Assembly: GCF_900005765.1 (NCBI RefSeq)
Contig: NC_041688.1
Coordinates: forward strand, 186,001 to 250,000
Length of the DNA stretch: 64,000 bases
Reading direction: 5' to 3'
Origin: Plasmodium relictum
Lineage: Eukaryota > Apicomplexa > Aconoidasida > Haemosporida > Plasmodiidae
The notes below the pieces were generated by a model. It did no database searches. It was not told the origin of the DNA and worked only from the letters and a program-made list of their open reading frames with translations. This document shows positions 44,455-54,997 of the stretch, piece after piece. How positions within the stretch are numbered: the first letter of the stretch is position 1; every line of letters begins with the position of its first letter. The translations under genes and the position numbers were made by a program.

Positions 44455-45963
44455 TTAATAGTCAAATATTTCCACTTTTTGTGCCATTTTTGGAGCAACA
44501 GTGGACAATTCATCTTCGGGATAATTCCAAAAATTCGAGCAACTAATTAAAGAATTATTGTTCAATTTATATACATTTTTAAAATTGTTAGTTGGGTCAT
44601 ATGTTTCTGTATTTTCTTCATTGCTTTTGATATGATGTATACTTTTATTTAGATAATGTTCTGAAAAATGAGAATCTAAATTTAATTGATGATTTAATTT
44701 ACCTTTAGATGAGGACAATGTGTTGTAAGATGAATATATAGCGTTGTTATTATTTGTACTATCATCATTAAATAAAAAATTATCTTTACTAAAATTACTT
44801 GAATTTTTCATATGTAGTAAATTTAAGAAATTTTTGATATCAGAAGAATTCATTTTTTCTGAATCATCTTCAATAACTTTTAGTGCACTATCTTGAGCAG
44901 TAATTTCCATATGCTCAATGGTATCTACTAAGTTATTTTCTTCATTATTCGATGTAAAATCCTTTGAAGAAGTGCTAGACATTCTCATAGGAGTAGAAGG
45001 CTCTTTAGTGGAGAATGAAGAGTAGTGATTTATCGTATCATTATTTTTCGTCTTATTTAAATTATAAAATTTGTTACTATTTACGTTAATATTATTGTCC
45101 TGTCCTCTTACTTCATTAAGTGATTTATGGCTTCTACCTACTTCTTTCTTTTTATTACACATATTTTGTAATTTGTTTAGATTAAAATTGTTCATAATGT
45201 TATTATTATTTTCCATGTCATTATTTATCAAATAATTTTTAAAATTTACATTATTATGCATTTTTGATTCTCCATTATTATCTTTATTTTTTAATAGTAT
45301 AGGATACATTTTATTTGGAAAAGATGAACTTTTTTGATAATTTTTATTATTTACATTATTATTTATATTGCTATTATTAGCACTTGCATTTTTTACAAAT
45401 CTTTTTGTAAACTTATTGTTCTGTGATGGAAAATTGCCTATTAATGAATTTGATTGTTTTAAAACTTTTTCATTCTTTTTTTCTTCATTCAAAAAATTGC
45501 TTTTTTTGTTCATTTTTTGTAAAGAGTTCGATAAGGATGATGATAGCATTAAGTTAATAGCATTTTGAGATGGAGATAAATTTCCAGGTAAAGGTCTCAA
45601 TTCTTCAATATAATGAGCGTGTCTACAGTGTGCTTCTGCATTACATTTTCCTCTCAAGAATTTCGTACAAGGAGCTGTTTTATATAAATCCCCTGTCGGC
45701 CTTAATTCACAAACAGAATGAGCATAACTACATTTTTCATTTTTGCATAAACCTGATTTTTTGGCTAGTGGGCATAAACTAGTAAATGATAAATCAGGAA
45801 TTGGATTTAATTCATCTTGAGAATGAGCGAATAAACAATCTACCCCTCTATCACATCTCCCCGAAAAAAACCATGGGCACATTTTCGTTTTGTAAAATTG
45901 CTTTTTTCGAGGTATTTGAGCTATCACTAAAGATGATTGCGTATTCATATTTTTCGTCATCAT
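44455..45963 (-). CDS. CCCH-type zinc finger protein with three tandem fingers
   Basis: A single-exon frame of 502 residues. Three CCCH fingers occupy residues about 25-125. The first is KMCPWFFSGRCDRGVDCLFAH, read here only in part: CPWFFSGRC...C...H. The second is LCPLAKKSGLC...C...H and the third is PCTKFLRGKC...C...H. Each finger is followed by an ELRP or ELNP linker (DELNPIPD, CELRPTGD, EELRPLPG). That linker repeat is characteristic of a parasite family of RNA-binding zinc finger proteins. The remaining 375 residues are Asn/Ser-rich and disordered, with no other domain. CCCH fingers usually bind AU-rich or other single-stranded RNA, so a post-transcriptional regulator is likely. The gene has the longest upstream region in the window (4.4 kb), which suits a regulated gene. 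Confidence 0.85.
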   Translation of the reverse strand: MMTKNMNTQSSLVIAQIPRKKQFYKTKMCPWFFSGRCDRGVDCLFAHSQDELNPIPDLSFTSLCPLAKKSGLCKNEKCSYAHSVCELRPTGDLYKTAPCTKFLRGKCNAEAHCRHAHYIEELRPLPGNLSPSQNAINLMLSSSLSNSLQKMNKKSNFLNEEKKNEKVLKQSNSLIGNFPSQNNKFTKRFVKNASANNSNINNNVNNKNYQKSSSFPNKMYPILLKNKDNNGESKMHNNVNFKNYLINNDMENNNNIMNNFNLNKLQNMCNKKKEVGRSHKSLNEVRGQDNNINVNSNKFYNLNKTKNNDTINHYSSFSTKEPSTPMRMSSTSSKDFTSNNEENNLVDTIEHMEITAQDSALKVIEDDSEKMNSSDIKNFLNLLHMKNSSNFSKDNFLFNDDSTNNNNAIYSSYNTLSSSKGKLNHQLNLDSHFSEHYLNKSIHHIKSNEENTETYDPTNNFKNVYKLNNNSLISCSNFWNYPEDELSTVAPKMAQKVEIFDY

Positions 45964-48900
45964 TTCCTATTACATATATATTAATTTCAATAAAAAAAAA
46001 AAAAAAAGAAAGAAAAAAAAATATTATATATATATATATATGAATTACATATAACAACAATTATACTTTTCACTATTATATATCTACTCTGACAAAATTT
46101 AGTATGCTCAAATTTATTATTTATAATTTTTAATATTTATCTGCTTATCAAGAACTTATTTAATAAATAACATTAATTTTATATCTTATAAAAACATTAA
46201 CTATGATATATTGTTTGCTATATAGTCTTTATGTCAATCTTTGTTTTTTATTTTCAATAATGTAAACTGAATTTTTTATATCTCCTTTTTTTTATCTCTA
46301 GCATTACATTATTCTTACCAATATTTCCTGTTAGTCGAAAATTACTTTCCAATATCTCTATTTTTTTTAAATAATTGCATTTACAAGGTAACAATTAAAA
46401 CATAAAAAAAAATTATACAGTTATATAAAAAAAAATAAATAAATAAAATAAAATTATAAAGATATAATAAAAAAAAATATTGGTAACATATATATATAAT
46501 TCAAAATAAAAGATAAATATTAAAGAATATATAAATACTTAAAAAATAGATATTGGTAAAAATATTTCTATTAATCATTAAACTTTATAAATAATAAAAC
46601 ATATCACATAAAAAAAAAGTCTCTTAAAGTGATATTTTTAAAATAAAATAGATGCTGTAAAAAAAATTATCAACTTGTTTATTTTTTAAATGAATTCAAA
46701 AAAAAATTATAAATAAAAAGAACAATTTTTTTTAGTTTTATTTAAATATATATTTTGTTAATTTTAATAAAACAAAGACAACTTTCAAAAAAAAAAAAAG
46801 AAAGTAATATATAAAGAATAAAAAGAATAATTATCAAGATAATTATCAGATGTAATCCAAATAATAAAAAAAAATAAAAATTTATATAATAAAAAAAAAA
46901 TAAAATAATAAATGAAACAATATTCTCAAAAATATGAAGCCTATGGTTATATAAAATAGCACACTGATACTATAATATAATATAAATATATATATATATA
47001 TATATTTATTATTATAATTAAAACATATATTAAAAACAGTAATAATAAAAAAATATAATAAAATTAATAAAAAAAATTTATACATATATATGTAACATAA
47101 ACTTAAAACATAAGATATAAAACCATTTGCATTTCATTTAATTCTGAATAAGATTAAAAAAAAAAAAAAAACTTATTTAAAGCGTATGGGAAAAAAAAAT
47201 TGAAATATATATAAAAATACATATATATATATATATTTATTTTACGGGAGATGGATTAGTTTATTTCTTTAGCATAAATTAAAAATATAAAAGTATATAC
47301 ATGTATATAAATATTGGTATATATGATATATTTTTTTATATTATTACTATAAAACATAATAAAGTGTTTTTAAAAATAAAAAATTATCATTTTTATATAT
47401 ATAGATGTTATTTTAAATAAACAATGTTATAATAAATTAAAAAAGTAATAACGTTAATAAATACATACATATATATATTCAATTTTTTTTTATAAATATT
47501 AAGAAAAATAACTTTCTTTCCAATATGTTAAAATAATATACTTAAATAATGAGTGAAATAAATACATAAGAAAAATAAAATAAAATGTCAACAAAAGTAA
47601 ATCATATAAAAAAACAGAAAAAGCATATGTAAAAAAAAAATGTTTTTATTTTTTTATATACATTTTTAGATTCCTATGCTATCTATACAAATGGAACATG
47701 AAAAAAGTAATAAAAAAAAAAAGAAAAAATTTTAAGTTATAATATACGAAAAGTAAGGATAATATTTATTTATTCTATATATACTTGTATGAGAATGATA
47801 AAAAAAAAAATATTTAAAAAAATTTTACAATTATTTTTTTAGTTTATATGATTTATGAAAATTATAGTATTTTACAGACAAAAAACTTAATTACTTCTAT
47901 TCTTCGAGACATCTAGCATTCGAATAAAAATAAAATGTAAAAAAAAAAAAGAAAAAAAGAAAAATAAATTAAAAATTTTTCTAATTTAAATTGTTATTAA
48001 AAATAAAATATATTAATACTTATTTTTCATTTAATGAAATTTCCTTATTATACTAAATAAAAAAAGATAGATGTAAACATAACTTATTATGGAAGAGAAA
48101 ATAAAATTATAAATAAAATATCAGTTTTAATGTTTCTTTAGTTATCTAAAAAAGTTTATTATTTTTTTTTTTTTTTTTCTTATTAATGAATTATTACTTT
48201 TTTTAAATTTTGTACTTTTTTTTTTTTTTTTAAATATACATCTAGCATAAATTCATGTATAAAAAAATTTACAAGTTTTACTAGTATTCATCCGTTTATC
48301 AAATTTTTTTTTTTTTAAGTAAATATATAAATTTTTTATTAAATAAAACATTTAGGAAATAAAGTTTTTAATAGAAAATTGTTTAAAAAAAGTATATAGA
48401 AAATGAAAAGAAAATAAGGTTCCTTTTTGTACACAAAAATTGTTTTAAAAAAAGAGAAAATTAAAAAAAAATTCCATAATTCCAAAGGTTAATGATTCAA
48501 AGAAAAAATACAAAAAAGGATGTGCATATATATACATATATATAAAATGTACTATTATTATTAATATTTGCTAAAATATAGTGTGCATTTCTTGCATAAA
48601 ATTTAAGAAAAAAAGAGGTAATTGAGGTTTTAATTATCCTTGGAGACTTTCTATAGAACGATATCTCTTCTATGTAAAAGTATTTTTTTTTTTTTTCTTT
48701 AATACTTTTTTTATATATGTTGGATTTAAAAAAAAAAAAAAAGTTAAAATTAAAAAGGAATATTAATAATTTTTACGAAGAAATGAAATAGTAATATAAG
48801 AGATTCTTAATGAAAATAAAAATTTACTAAATATTGTCTAATAGGAAAATATATATTGTAGAAATAATGCAAATATTATAAAGAAAAATTTTAATAAAAC

Positions 48901-50345
48901 AATAACATAATGGAGAAGAGGAGAAAAAAAAAAAAAAAAAGTTGAATTAAAATTAACATAAATTATTTATTATAAAAACAAATAAGAGTTAAATGAAGTG
49001 TTATTTCAAATTAATTATAAATCTTCATTGAATTTAGCTTAATATGAAAATAATTTAAATTACATATTTCTCATGAGCTAAAAATGTAATTCATGTACAT
49101 CTGAATATATTATAATTATGCATATTATATATTTTTTGTGCTTCCTTTTTTTAATTCTGGTTTTATCTAGTTCTTTTTACCTTAATCATTATTTTGATTG
49201 TCATAAACTATCTAAATATTATATAAGCTATATATAATGACTATATAAATAAAGAATATTAAAAAAAAAGGATATTGCAAATTTTGTTAATATATTTTTT
49301 AATATAAACATACATATATTTAACGAAAATTCTTATATAACATAATAAGATAAATTGTGTGCAAAAAGTCTTTATTCCATTCGTAATTTCTTATATGAAA
49401 ATAAAAAAAATAAGAATTAATGCATTTCAATATTTTATTTTGTTTTATTTTATATTTATGCTTGAAAAAAAAAATTCTTATTTTCATAAAATATAAAAAC
49501 TATAATAATTAAACTAAACTAGCTAGCACATCCCTTTTTTTATGTTTTATTTTCCATTTTTATTATTTTTAGACTTTTTTTCTAATGTAAAAAAAAACAA
49601 AAATAAAAAAAAAATATAGGAATACTGCTTGTTATAAATGCGTTGAAGAAAAAGGTAGAGCAAAAGTTAGTAATACGAATATAATAATAAAAAAAAATTA
49701 TATTTCTATAAGAATATCCAAGAATTTTCAAACTCTTCATATTTTTTGTCTATTTTTTATTTTTATTTTATTTATTTAATGTTTTATATTAATATTATTT
49801 TTATGAAAACAGTAAATTAAATTAAATACATTTCTATAAAAGAAAATTTTGAACATATTTATTTAATTTCTTCTTTTAATTTATTATAAATATCTGATAG
49901 CACAAAAATTATGTACATTTTTTTAAGTTTGTTGTGAAATTTATTACCTATGCATTAAAAGAGTGATGCATAAAAAAAAAAAAAAATAAATAATATAATA
50001 TAAAATGTTACAAAAAAAAAAAAAAAAAAAATTATTAAATTATAATAAGACAAATAAATGAATAAATGTACATTAATAAACGAGTAATAAAAAAAAAAAT
50101 GATTACGGATTTAAGTAATAAAATTAATTTACGAATATTTTATTTAAATAAAAGAAATTTAATAAATATGTGCAGACTTTAAAATATATTTTAAAAACAT
50201 TAAAGTACTTAAATACCTGTATTAAAATAAATAAGAAGCTTAATATAAAAGTTTATATAAAATTATAAATTATTTTTTATTTTTTTAAATAATATAATGA
50301 ATTAAATATATGTAAATAATTTCAATAAAACTTTCAAAATTTTTT
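45964..50345. other. very long (4.4 kb) gene-free region upstream of the CCCH gene
   Basis: Promoter and probable long 5' leader of the CCCH gene, and the 3' flank of TYW1. The sequence is AT homopolymers and TA runs, with a few islands of more mixed composition: about 47880-47930, 48610-48680 (GAGGTTTTAATTATCC and following bases) and 49615-49680. None has an ATG-led frame of convincing length or a tRNA-like pattern. A non-coding RNA could lie here but I cannot show one. Confidence 0.5.
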
Positions 50346-52934
50346 TTAATTTTCATTTCCATTTTTATTTAGATTCTTATTTTTATTCTTTCCTTTTGTA
50401 TATATCCTTTTATCACAAGGACTAAATCCCTTTTCAACTGATCCTACTATTGCCCATTCAGGTGTTTCTGCACAATAGTCTATTGCATTAAAATCTTTAT
50501 TTTGTTTTACCAAGGACTGAAATTTTTCATAATCTATCCAAGTAAACCATTTGTTATTAATTTTAAATATTTTTTTAGCTATTAAAATGCTACATGAATG
50601 TTTATGTTCACAAGATATTTCATAAATATTGGCTAATGAGGATTTACAATTTATCAAATGAAGAGCAAATTGATGCACCTCTTCATGCCAAGGGATGTTT
50701 TTCATAGTTAGTTGATAACCATCTGAAGATCCACAATAAGTTACAGCTTTAATTTCAATAAAATCAGGAAAACCATATTCAATTAATTTAGCATAACTTG
50801 AAATTTCGTCAACCATCATGTTGTATTCTTTTACTAAAGTAAATCTAAAAACAGTCCTTTCTTTTCTATTTTTTAAAAGTTTTATGCATTTAATATATCT
50901 TTCCCAGTAATCTTTAAATAAAGGCCTATCAATATTTTTTAAAGCCTCTTTATTTGGCGCATCAATAGATAAATACAACTGCGTAACTTTATGTAAATTT
51001 TTTAATGCATCTGGAAATTGAGCATTAGTAACTAAAAAAGTAGAAATATTTTTTTTATGCAATTCATCAATTAATTTATTAATATCAGGATACATAATTG
51101 GTTCCCCAACTAATGATAAAGCACAATGTTTTATATTCATAGCATTATTAAATCTTTCCTTAATAATACCATATACACCTTTTAATTCTTTTATCATCCC
51201 TTTATGTTTTTTAATAGCTTCTTCTACTATCATTTCTGCTTCATCTTTATTCCACTTCCAGCTGACTCCTACAGGATTTTTATGATGTCTCCAACAAAAA
51301 ACGCATTTATTTGCACAAGCTAAACTAGGAGTTGCTTCCATGCACTGATAAGAATTTATGCCATAAAAGGTATGCTTATAACATCCTCCTCTTCCCCTTA
51401 GTTGAGATTTAGTCCATCTACATAATTTGACTGCACTATGAGAACCAATTATTTTATATCCTTCTTTTGTTAACTTATCTCTTTGATTTTTTGTAAGCAT
51501 ATCTTTTGCTACGCTTGAAATCAAATCTTCCAATTCGTCTTCACTACTGCATTCTAAAGAAGTAACTTTATTATAATTATTAGAATTAGTAGTAACTATA
51601 TTTTTTTTTTTTTTGTAATCCTTTTCATCGTAACTAGTTTCTGAAGAAATTATTTTTGTTGATTCTTCATAATTATAGTCATATTCTGATTTGTTTTTGT
51701 CACTTTTGTATATAATAGAAGAATTCTGATTATTTATCATATCTTCGAATTTATTTTCTTCATTTTTATGTGTGTTAAATATTTGTTTATTTATGTTATT
51801 ATTTTCACTCTTATTGAAATTATTGATGTGATTTTTGCTATAATCTTTTTTATTAGAAATAAAATAATTTTCCTTATTCTCATTATTATCACGGTAATAA
51901 ATTAATTTTTCATCAATACATAATTCCTTATTATTTTTATTCAGATTATTTGATTGAATACTATTTACACATTTTTGTTTGTTATAACCATTTTCATAAA
52001 TTGGGTTATATTTTCTACAAAAAAAAGAGCAATAAAATGTTAAGTTACCATATTTTTTCATATTGAGATAACGGATAAAGCTGCATAATTTCATATGATT
52101 AAGATAGAAAAATATAGACAAAAATAATGTTTTAAATAAATTACATTTCCAATTCATAATGTAATCTTCATTATTTTCCTCATCACACAATGTTAATGTT
52201 TTATATAATTTTTTTCCACCCAATGAATAAAGCCATTTATCACATTTATTAATAGGAGAACAAAAGTATTCTTTCCCATAACTTTTGTTACCGTATCCTA
52301 CACAACTATAAAAAACATTTTTCAAAAAGTTCTTTTCTACTCTAAAATCGTTTAGTAAATCTTTTAAAATTTCTTCTAGTTTAAAGCAATTTCTAGGAAA
52401 GGTACCATTATCATAAGTGCTTATAAATAATATCAATATATTCAAATCATAATCTTGTAATCTTTCAGAAAAAGAATCAAAATCAAATTCGTTACCACTT
52501 ATAAAATCAAAATTTACTATTGTTATATTTGTTTCTATAGAGCAATCTATATAATTCATAAAATTTTTTTTTGATTGTTTTATGTTTTTTTCATATTCTT
52601 TTAAGTAATCCCTTTTCCATGTTATTTCATTATTTCTTTTCTTTAAACCTGTTTTATTCTTCAAATAAAATTTAAAATATTCCAATATGTCATTTTCCAA
52701 ATTATTGTTTTCGTTTATGTTATTTTCATTTTCATATATATTTCTTTTTATATCTTTATAAAAATTATGAATTTCTCTAAAAAATTCTATTAATTCATTT
52801 AAAAACTCTTTTGCCTTATTGTAGCTATTACAACTTTCAGATCCATAAATTAATTTTACATTTATTTTTGCTTTGCTGTAAATTAAATAGTGTTTTAAAA
52901 TTATTTTAAAGAAATTCTTGTAAATATCAATCAT
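50346..52934 (-). CDS. TYW1: S-adenosylmethionine-dependent tRNA 4-demethylwyosine synthase (TYW1)
   Basis: A single-exon frame of 862 residues with both eukaryotic TYW1 domains. The N-terminal flavodoxin-like domain (about 25-280) has the FMN-loop equivalents VKLIYGSESCNS, ILILFISTYDNGTFP and SCVGYGNKSYGKEYF. An Asn/Lys-rich linker of roughly 190 residues follows. The radical SAM domain starts near residue 500; its [4Fe-4S] motif CANKCVFC (CX3CX2C) is at about 538-545, followed by WRHHKNPVG, ALSLVGEPIMYP and LVTNAQFP. Its C-terminus has the TYW1 signatures FTLVKEYNM and EIKAVTYCGSSD. The enzyme condenses pyruvate carbons with m1G37 of tRNA-Phe to make the tricyclic wyosine base. There is no leader, as expected for a cytosolic or ER-surface enzyme. 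The flavodoxin loop is divergent, but the domain is complete. Confidence 0.9.
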   Translation of the reverse strand: MIDIYKNFFKIILKHYLIYSKAKINVKLIYGSESCNSYNKAKEFLNELIEFFREIHNFYKDIKRNIYENENNINENNNLENDILEYFKFYLKNKTGLKKRNNEITWKRDYLKEYEKNIKQSKKNFMNYIDCSIETNITIVNFDFISGNEFDFDSFSERLQDYDLNILILFISTYDNGTFPRNCFKLEEILKDLLNDFRVEKNFLKNVFYSCVGYGNKSYGKEYFCSPINKCDKWLYSLGGKKLYKTLTLCDEENNEDYIMNWKCNLFKTLFLSIFFYLNHMKLCSFIRYLNMKKYGNLTFYCSFFCRKYNPIYENGYNKQKCVNSIQSNNLNKNNKELCIDEKLIYYRDNNENKENYFISNKKDYSKNHINNFNKSENNNINKQIFNTHKNEENKFEDMINNQNSSIIYKSDKNKSEYDYNYEESTKIISSETSYDEKDYKKKKNIVTTNSNNYNKVTSLECSSEDELEDLISSVAKDMLTKNQRDKLTKEGYKIIGSHSAVKLCRWTKSQLRGRGGCYKHTFYGINSYQCMEATPSLACANKCVFCWRHHKNPVGVSWKWNKDEAEMIVEEAIKKHKGMIKELKGVYGIIKERFNNAMNIKHCALSLVGEPIMYPDINKLIDELHKKNISTFLVTNAQFPDALKNLHKVTQLYLSIDAPNKEALKNIDRPLFKDYWERYIKCIKLLKNRKERTVFRFTLVKEYNMMVDEISSYAKLIEYGFPDFIEIKAVTYCGSSDGYQLTMKNIPWHEEVHQFALHLINCKSSLANIYEISCEHKHSCSILIAKKIFKINNKWFTWIDYEKFQSLVKQNKDFNAIDYCAETPEWAIVGSVEKGFSPCDKRIYTKGKNKNKNLNKNGNEN

Positions 52935-53833
52935 TTTTTCATAATTTTTAGTTTTTCTATTTTTTTTTTTTCCCCTTTTTCTTTATTGTTAGATAAAATA
53001 AATGAATTTTAACAATTTAAAAAAAAAAAATGAATATACATATATATATAGTAATGAAAATTTTTATAGCATTATTAATAAGAATTATGAAATACTTTCT
53101 CTTAAACCCAAATAAATTTAAAATGTTAACACTTTTAATTTACTATATAATATTCTTAAGATCAACATTTTCTTTTTTTTTTTAGTTTTTAATTATATTT
53201 TAAAGAGTAATTAATAAAAATCTCATTTTTTCTCGAATACTAAACATAATTATATATTCTAAGAGGCATTCATGAATTATATATTTTCATGAAGAATATA
53301 AATATATAAAATATATTCACATATATGAAAAAAAAAAAAAATAAAATAAAATATTCTTTGAAAAAAACAAAAAAACTTAAAAAAGAATACAATAAAAAAA
53401 TAAAATAATGTAAATTGAAATAGTTAAAAAAAAAAAATTATAAAAAAATAGCTTAAAAATAATTTAAGCCCTCTAGTTTTTCTTATAATTTTTATGTAAA
53501 AATAAGTATATATATAAAAAAAAAAAAAAATTTAAATTTATATGGACAATTAAATCAGAAAAAAAGTAAAAAGAAAAAATATAGAGAGATTATGTTTAAA
53601 TGATAGCATATTTAAGGATTTTGGTACATAATATAAAAAATGTAAAATTTAAATTAAATTTAAATGTAATTATTAAAATACTCTTAGTATAATTCTTATA
53701 AAGTTTTTCATGTTATAATTAAAGAATATTTTCAAATTACAAAAATATACATATGCCATGAATAAATTAATTTCTTCTATCTTTAATTAATAAAAATATA
53801 TTAATAAAAAAAATACATGTAATAGAACTACTT
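52935..53833. other. intergenic region between two minus-strand genes
   Basis: TYW1 promoter and leader plus the 3' flank of the F-box-like gene. Poly-A runs and AT-rich DNA only; nothing recognised. Confidence 0.45.
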
Positions 53834-54997
53834 TTATATCTTTGATATACGTTCCTTTTTGACATCCTTTTTTTTATTTTTGTAAGAATTTAATATTTTT
53901 TTGAATAAATTATTTTTATAAGAAGCATAATTTTCTGATTTTTGTTTTTTTTTTGTCTTTCTGTGTGTTTTGTTTTTTTTTTTTATATTTGAAATAGAAA
54001 ATATTTTGCTTATTTTATTTTTTCTTTTCAAAAAATTATTTGAATTTTCAAAGTACTCATCTATTTCTTGATCATATTGTTCTTCTATTTCATTTTTTTC
54101 TTCGTCTGAATAATAGTGATAAGAATTTTCGTTGATATTTGATAATATGCATTTTAAAGATGAACTAATATTATTCCTAATCCTTAAACATGTAATTCCA
54201 TTTTTTAAATGAGATAAATAATCAAACATTTTACCAGATATTGGACATACTAGATAACCCCATTCTATGTCCGAAAAAATAGATAAATCACATTTCTCAT
54301 CACATACATGAAAATTTTTGCTTAATAAACATATATATAAATTTTTTTTTTGAATAAATTGAAATTCACACTGTTTAAAAGAGCATATGTGAATATTTTT
54401 ATCTTGATTCTGAGAATCTTCACTTGTAAGTTGTATTTTCATATTTAAGTTATTTTCATTTATTTCATTATTTATATATATTGAATTTGGTACTCCGTAC
54501 GTAGTACTAATAATATTTTTCGGAATTATTAAAGTATTCGTATGTGATAAAGACTGATTATTATGTTGTATGTTGGTATTATAATTTAATTGAAATACAT
54601 CTAATGAATTATTAAAGTTATTAAACCGATTATTACTATTATTATTATTATTATTATATAAATCATAAATATCAAATCTATTTAGCGAACACTCTTTTAA
54701 TGTAAGTAGTGAAGCTTCCATATCTAAAAATTGTTCTTGTGCTGATTTAGGTAAATCAATATATTTATTTTTTTTTTTTTCTATGTATCTAATATAAAAT
54801 AATTCTTTAAATGGGTCATTTTTTTTTCTGTTAATTGAATCCTCAAAATATTCATATTTATAAAAACATTTCCATAAGTCATTGTAATTTAAAGCGTAAT
54901 AGAATTCTTTATTAATCAAATACTTATTCGTTAGCACATCTCTATAAGTTAAGAATTTTAAAATTTCTTTTATTATATCTGATGAAAATTCATTCAT
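53834..54997 (-). CDS. F-box-like protein with a Cys/His cluster
   Basis: A single-exon frame of 387 residues. The first 50 residues fit an F-box: SDIIKEILKFLTYRDVLTN, then INKEFYYALNYNDLWKCFYK. They are followed by PFKELFYIRY, as often seen after F-boxes. F-box proteins recruit substrates to SCF ubiquitin ligases through Skp1. The middle is Asn-rich and disordered. Residues about 200-270 hold a compact cysteine cluster, CSFKQCEF, YICLLSKNFHVCDEKC and YLVCPISGKMF, which could bind one or two zinc ions. The C-terminus is highly basic (Lys-rich, with a KKKNKTHRKTKKKQK stretch) and may carry nuclear signals. The cluster is not one I can name. Length and start are supported by the F-box lying directly after the ATG. 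Confidence 0.7.
   Translation of the reverse strand: MNEFSSDIIKEILKFLTYRDVLTNKYLINKEFYYALNYNDLWKCFYKYEYFEDSINRKKNDPFKELFYIRYIEKKKNKYIDLPKSAQEQFLDMEASLLTLKECSLNRFDIYDLYNNNNNNSNNRFNNFNNSLDVFQLNYNTNIQHNNQSLSHTNTLIIPKNIISTTYGVPNSIYINNEINENNLNMKIQLTSEDSQNQDKNIHICSFKQCEFQFIQKKNLYICLLSKNFHVCDEKCDLSIFSDIEWGYLVCPISGKMFDYLSHLKNGITCLRIRNNISSSLKCILSNINENSYHYYSDEEKNEIEEQYDQEIDEYFENSNNFLKRKNKISKIFSISNIKKKNKTHRKTKKKQKSENYASYKNNLFKKILNSYKNKKKDVKKERISKI

Noticed and set aside
41508-50345. Possible centromere in the two large AT-only gaps
   Set aside because: No tandem repeat array of the centromere kind was seen, the gaps are interrupted by a gene, and the remembered P. falciparum synteny is away from the chromosome 5 centromere.
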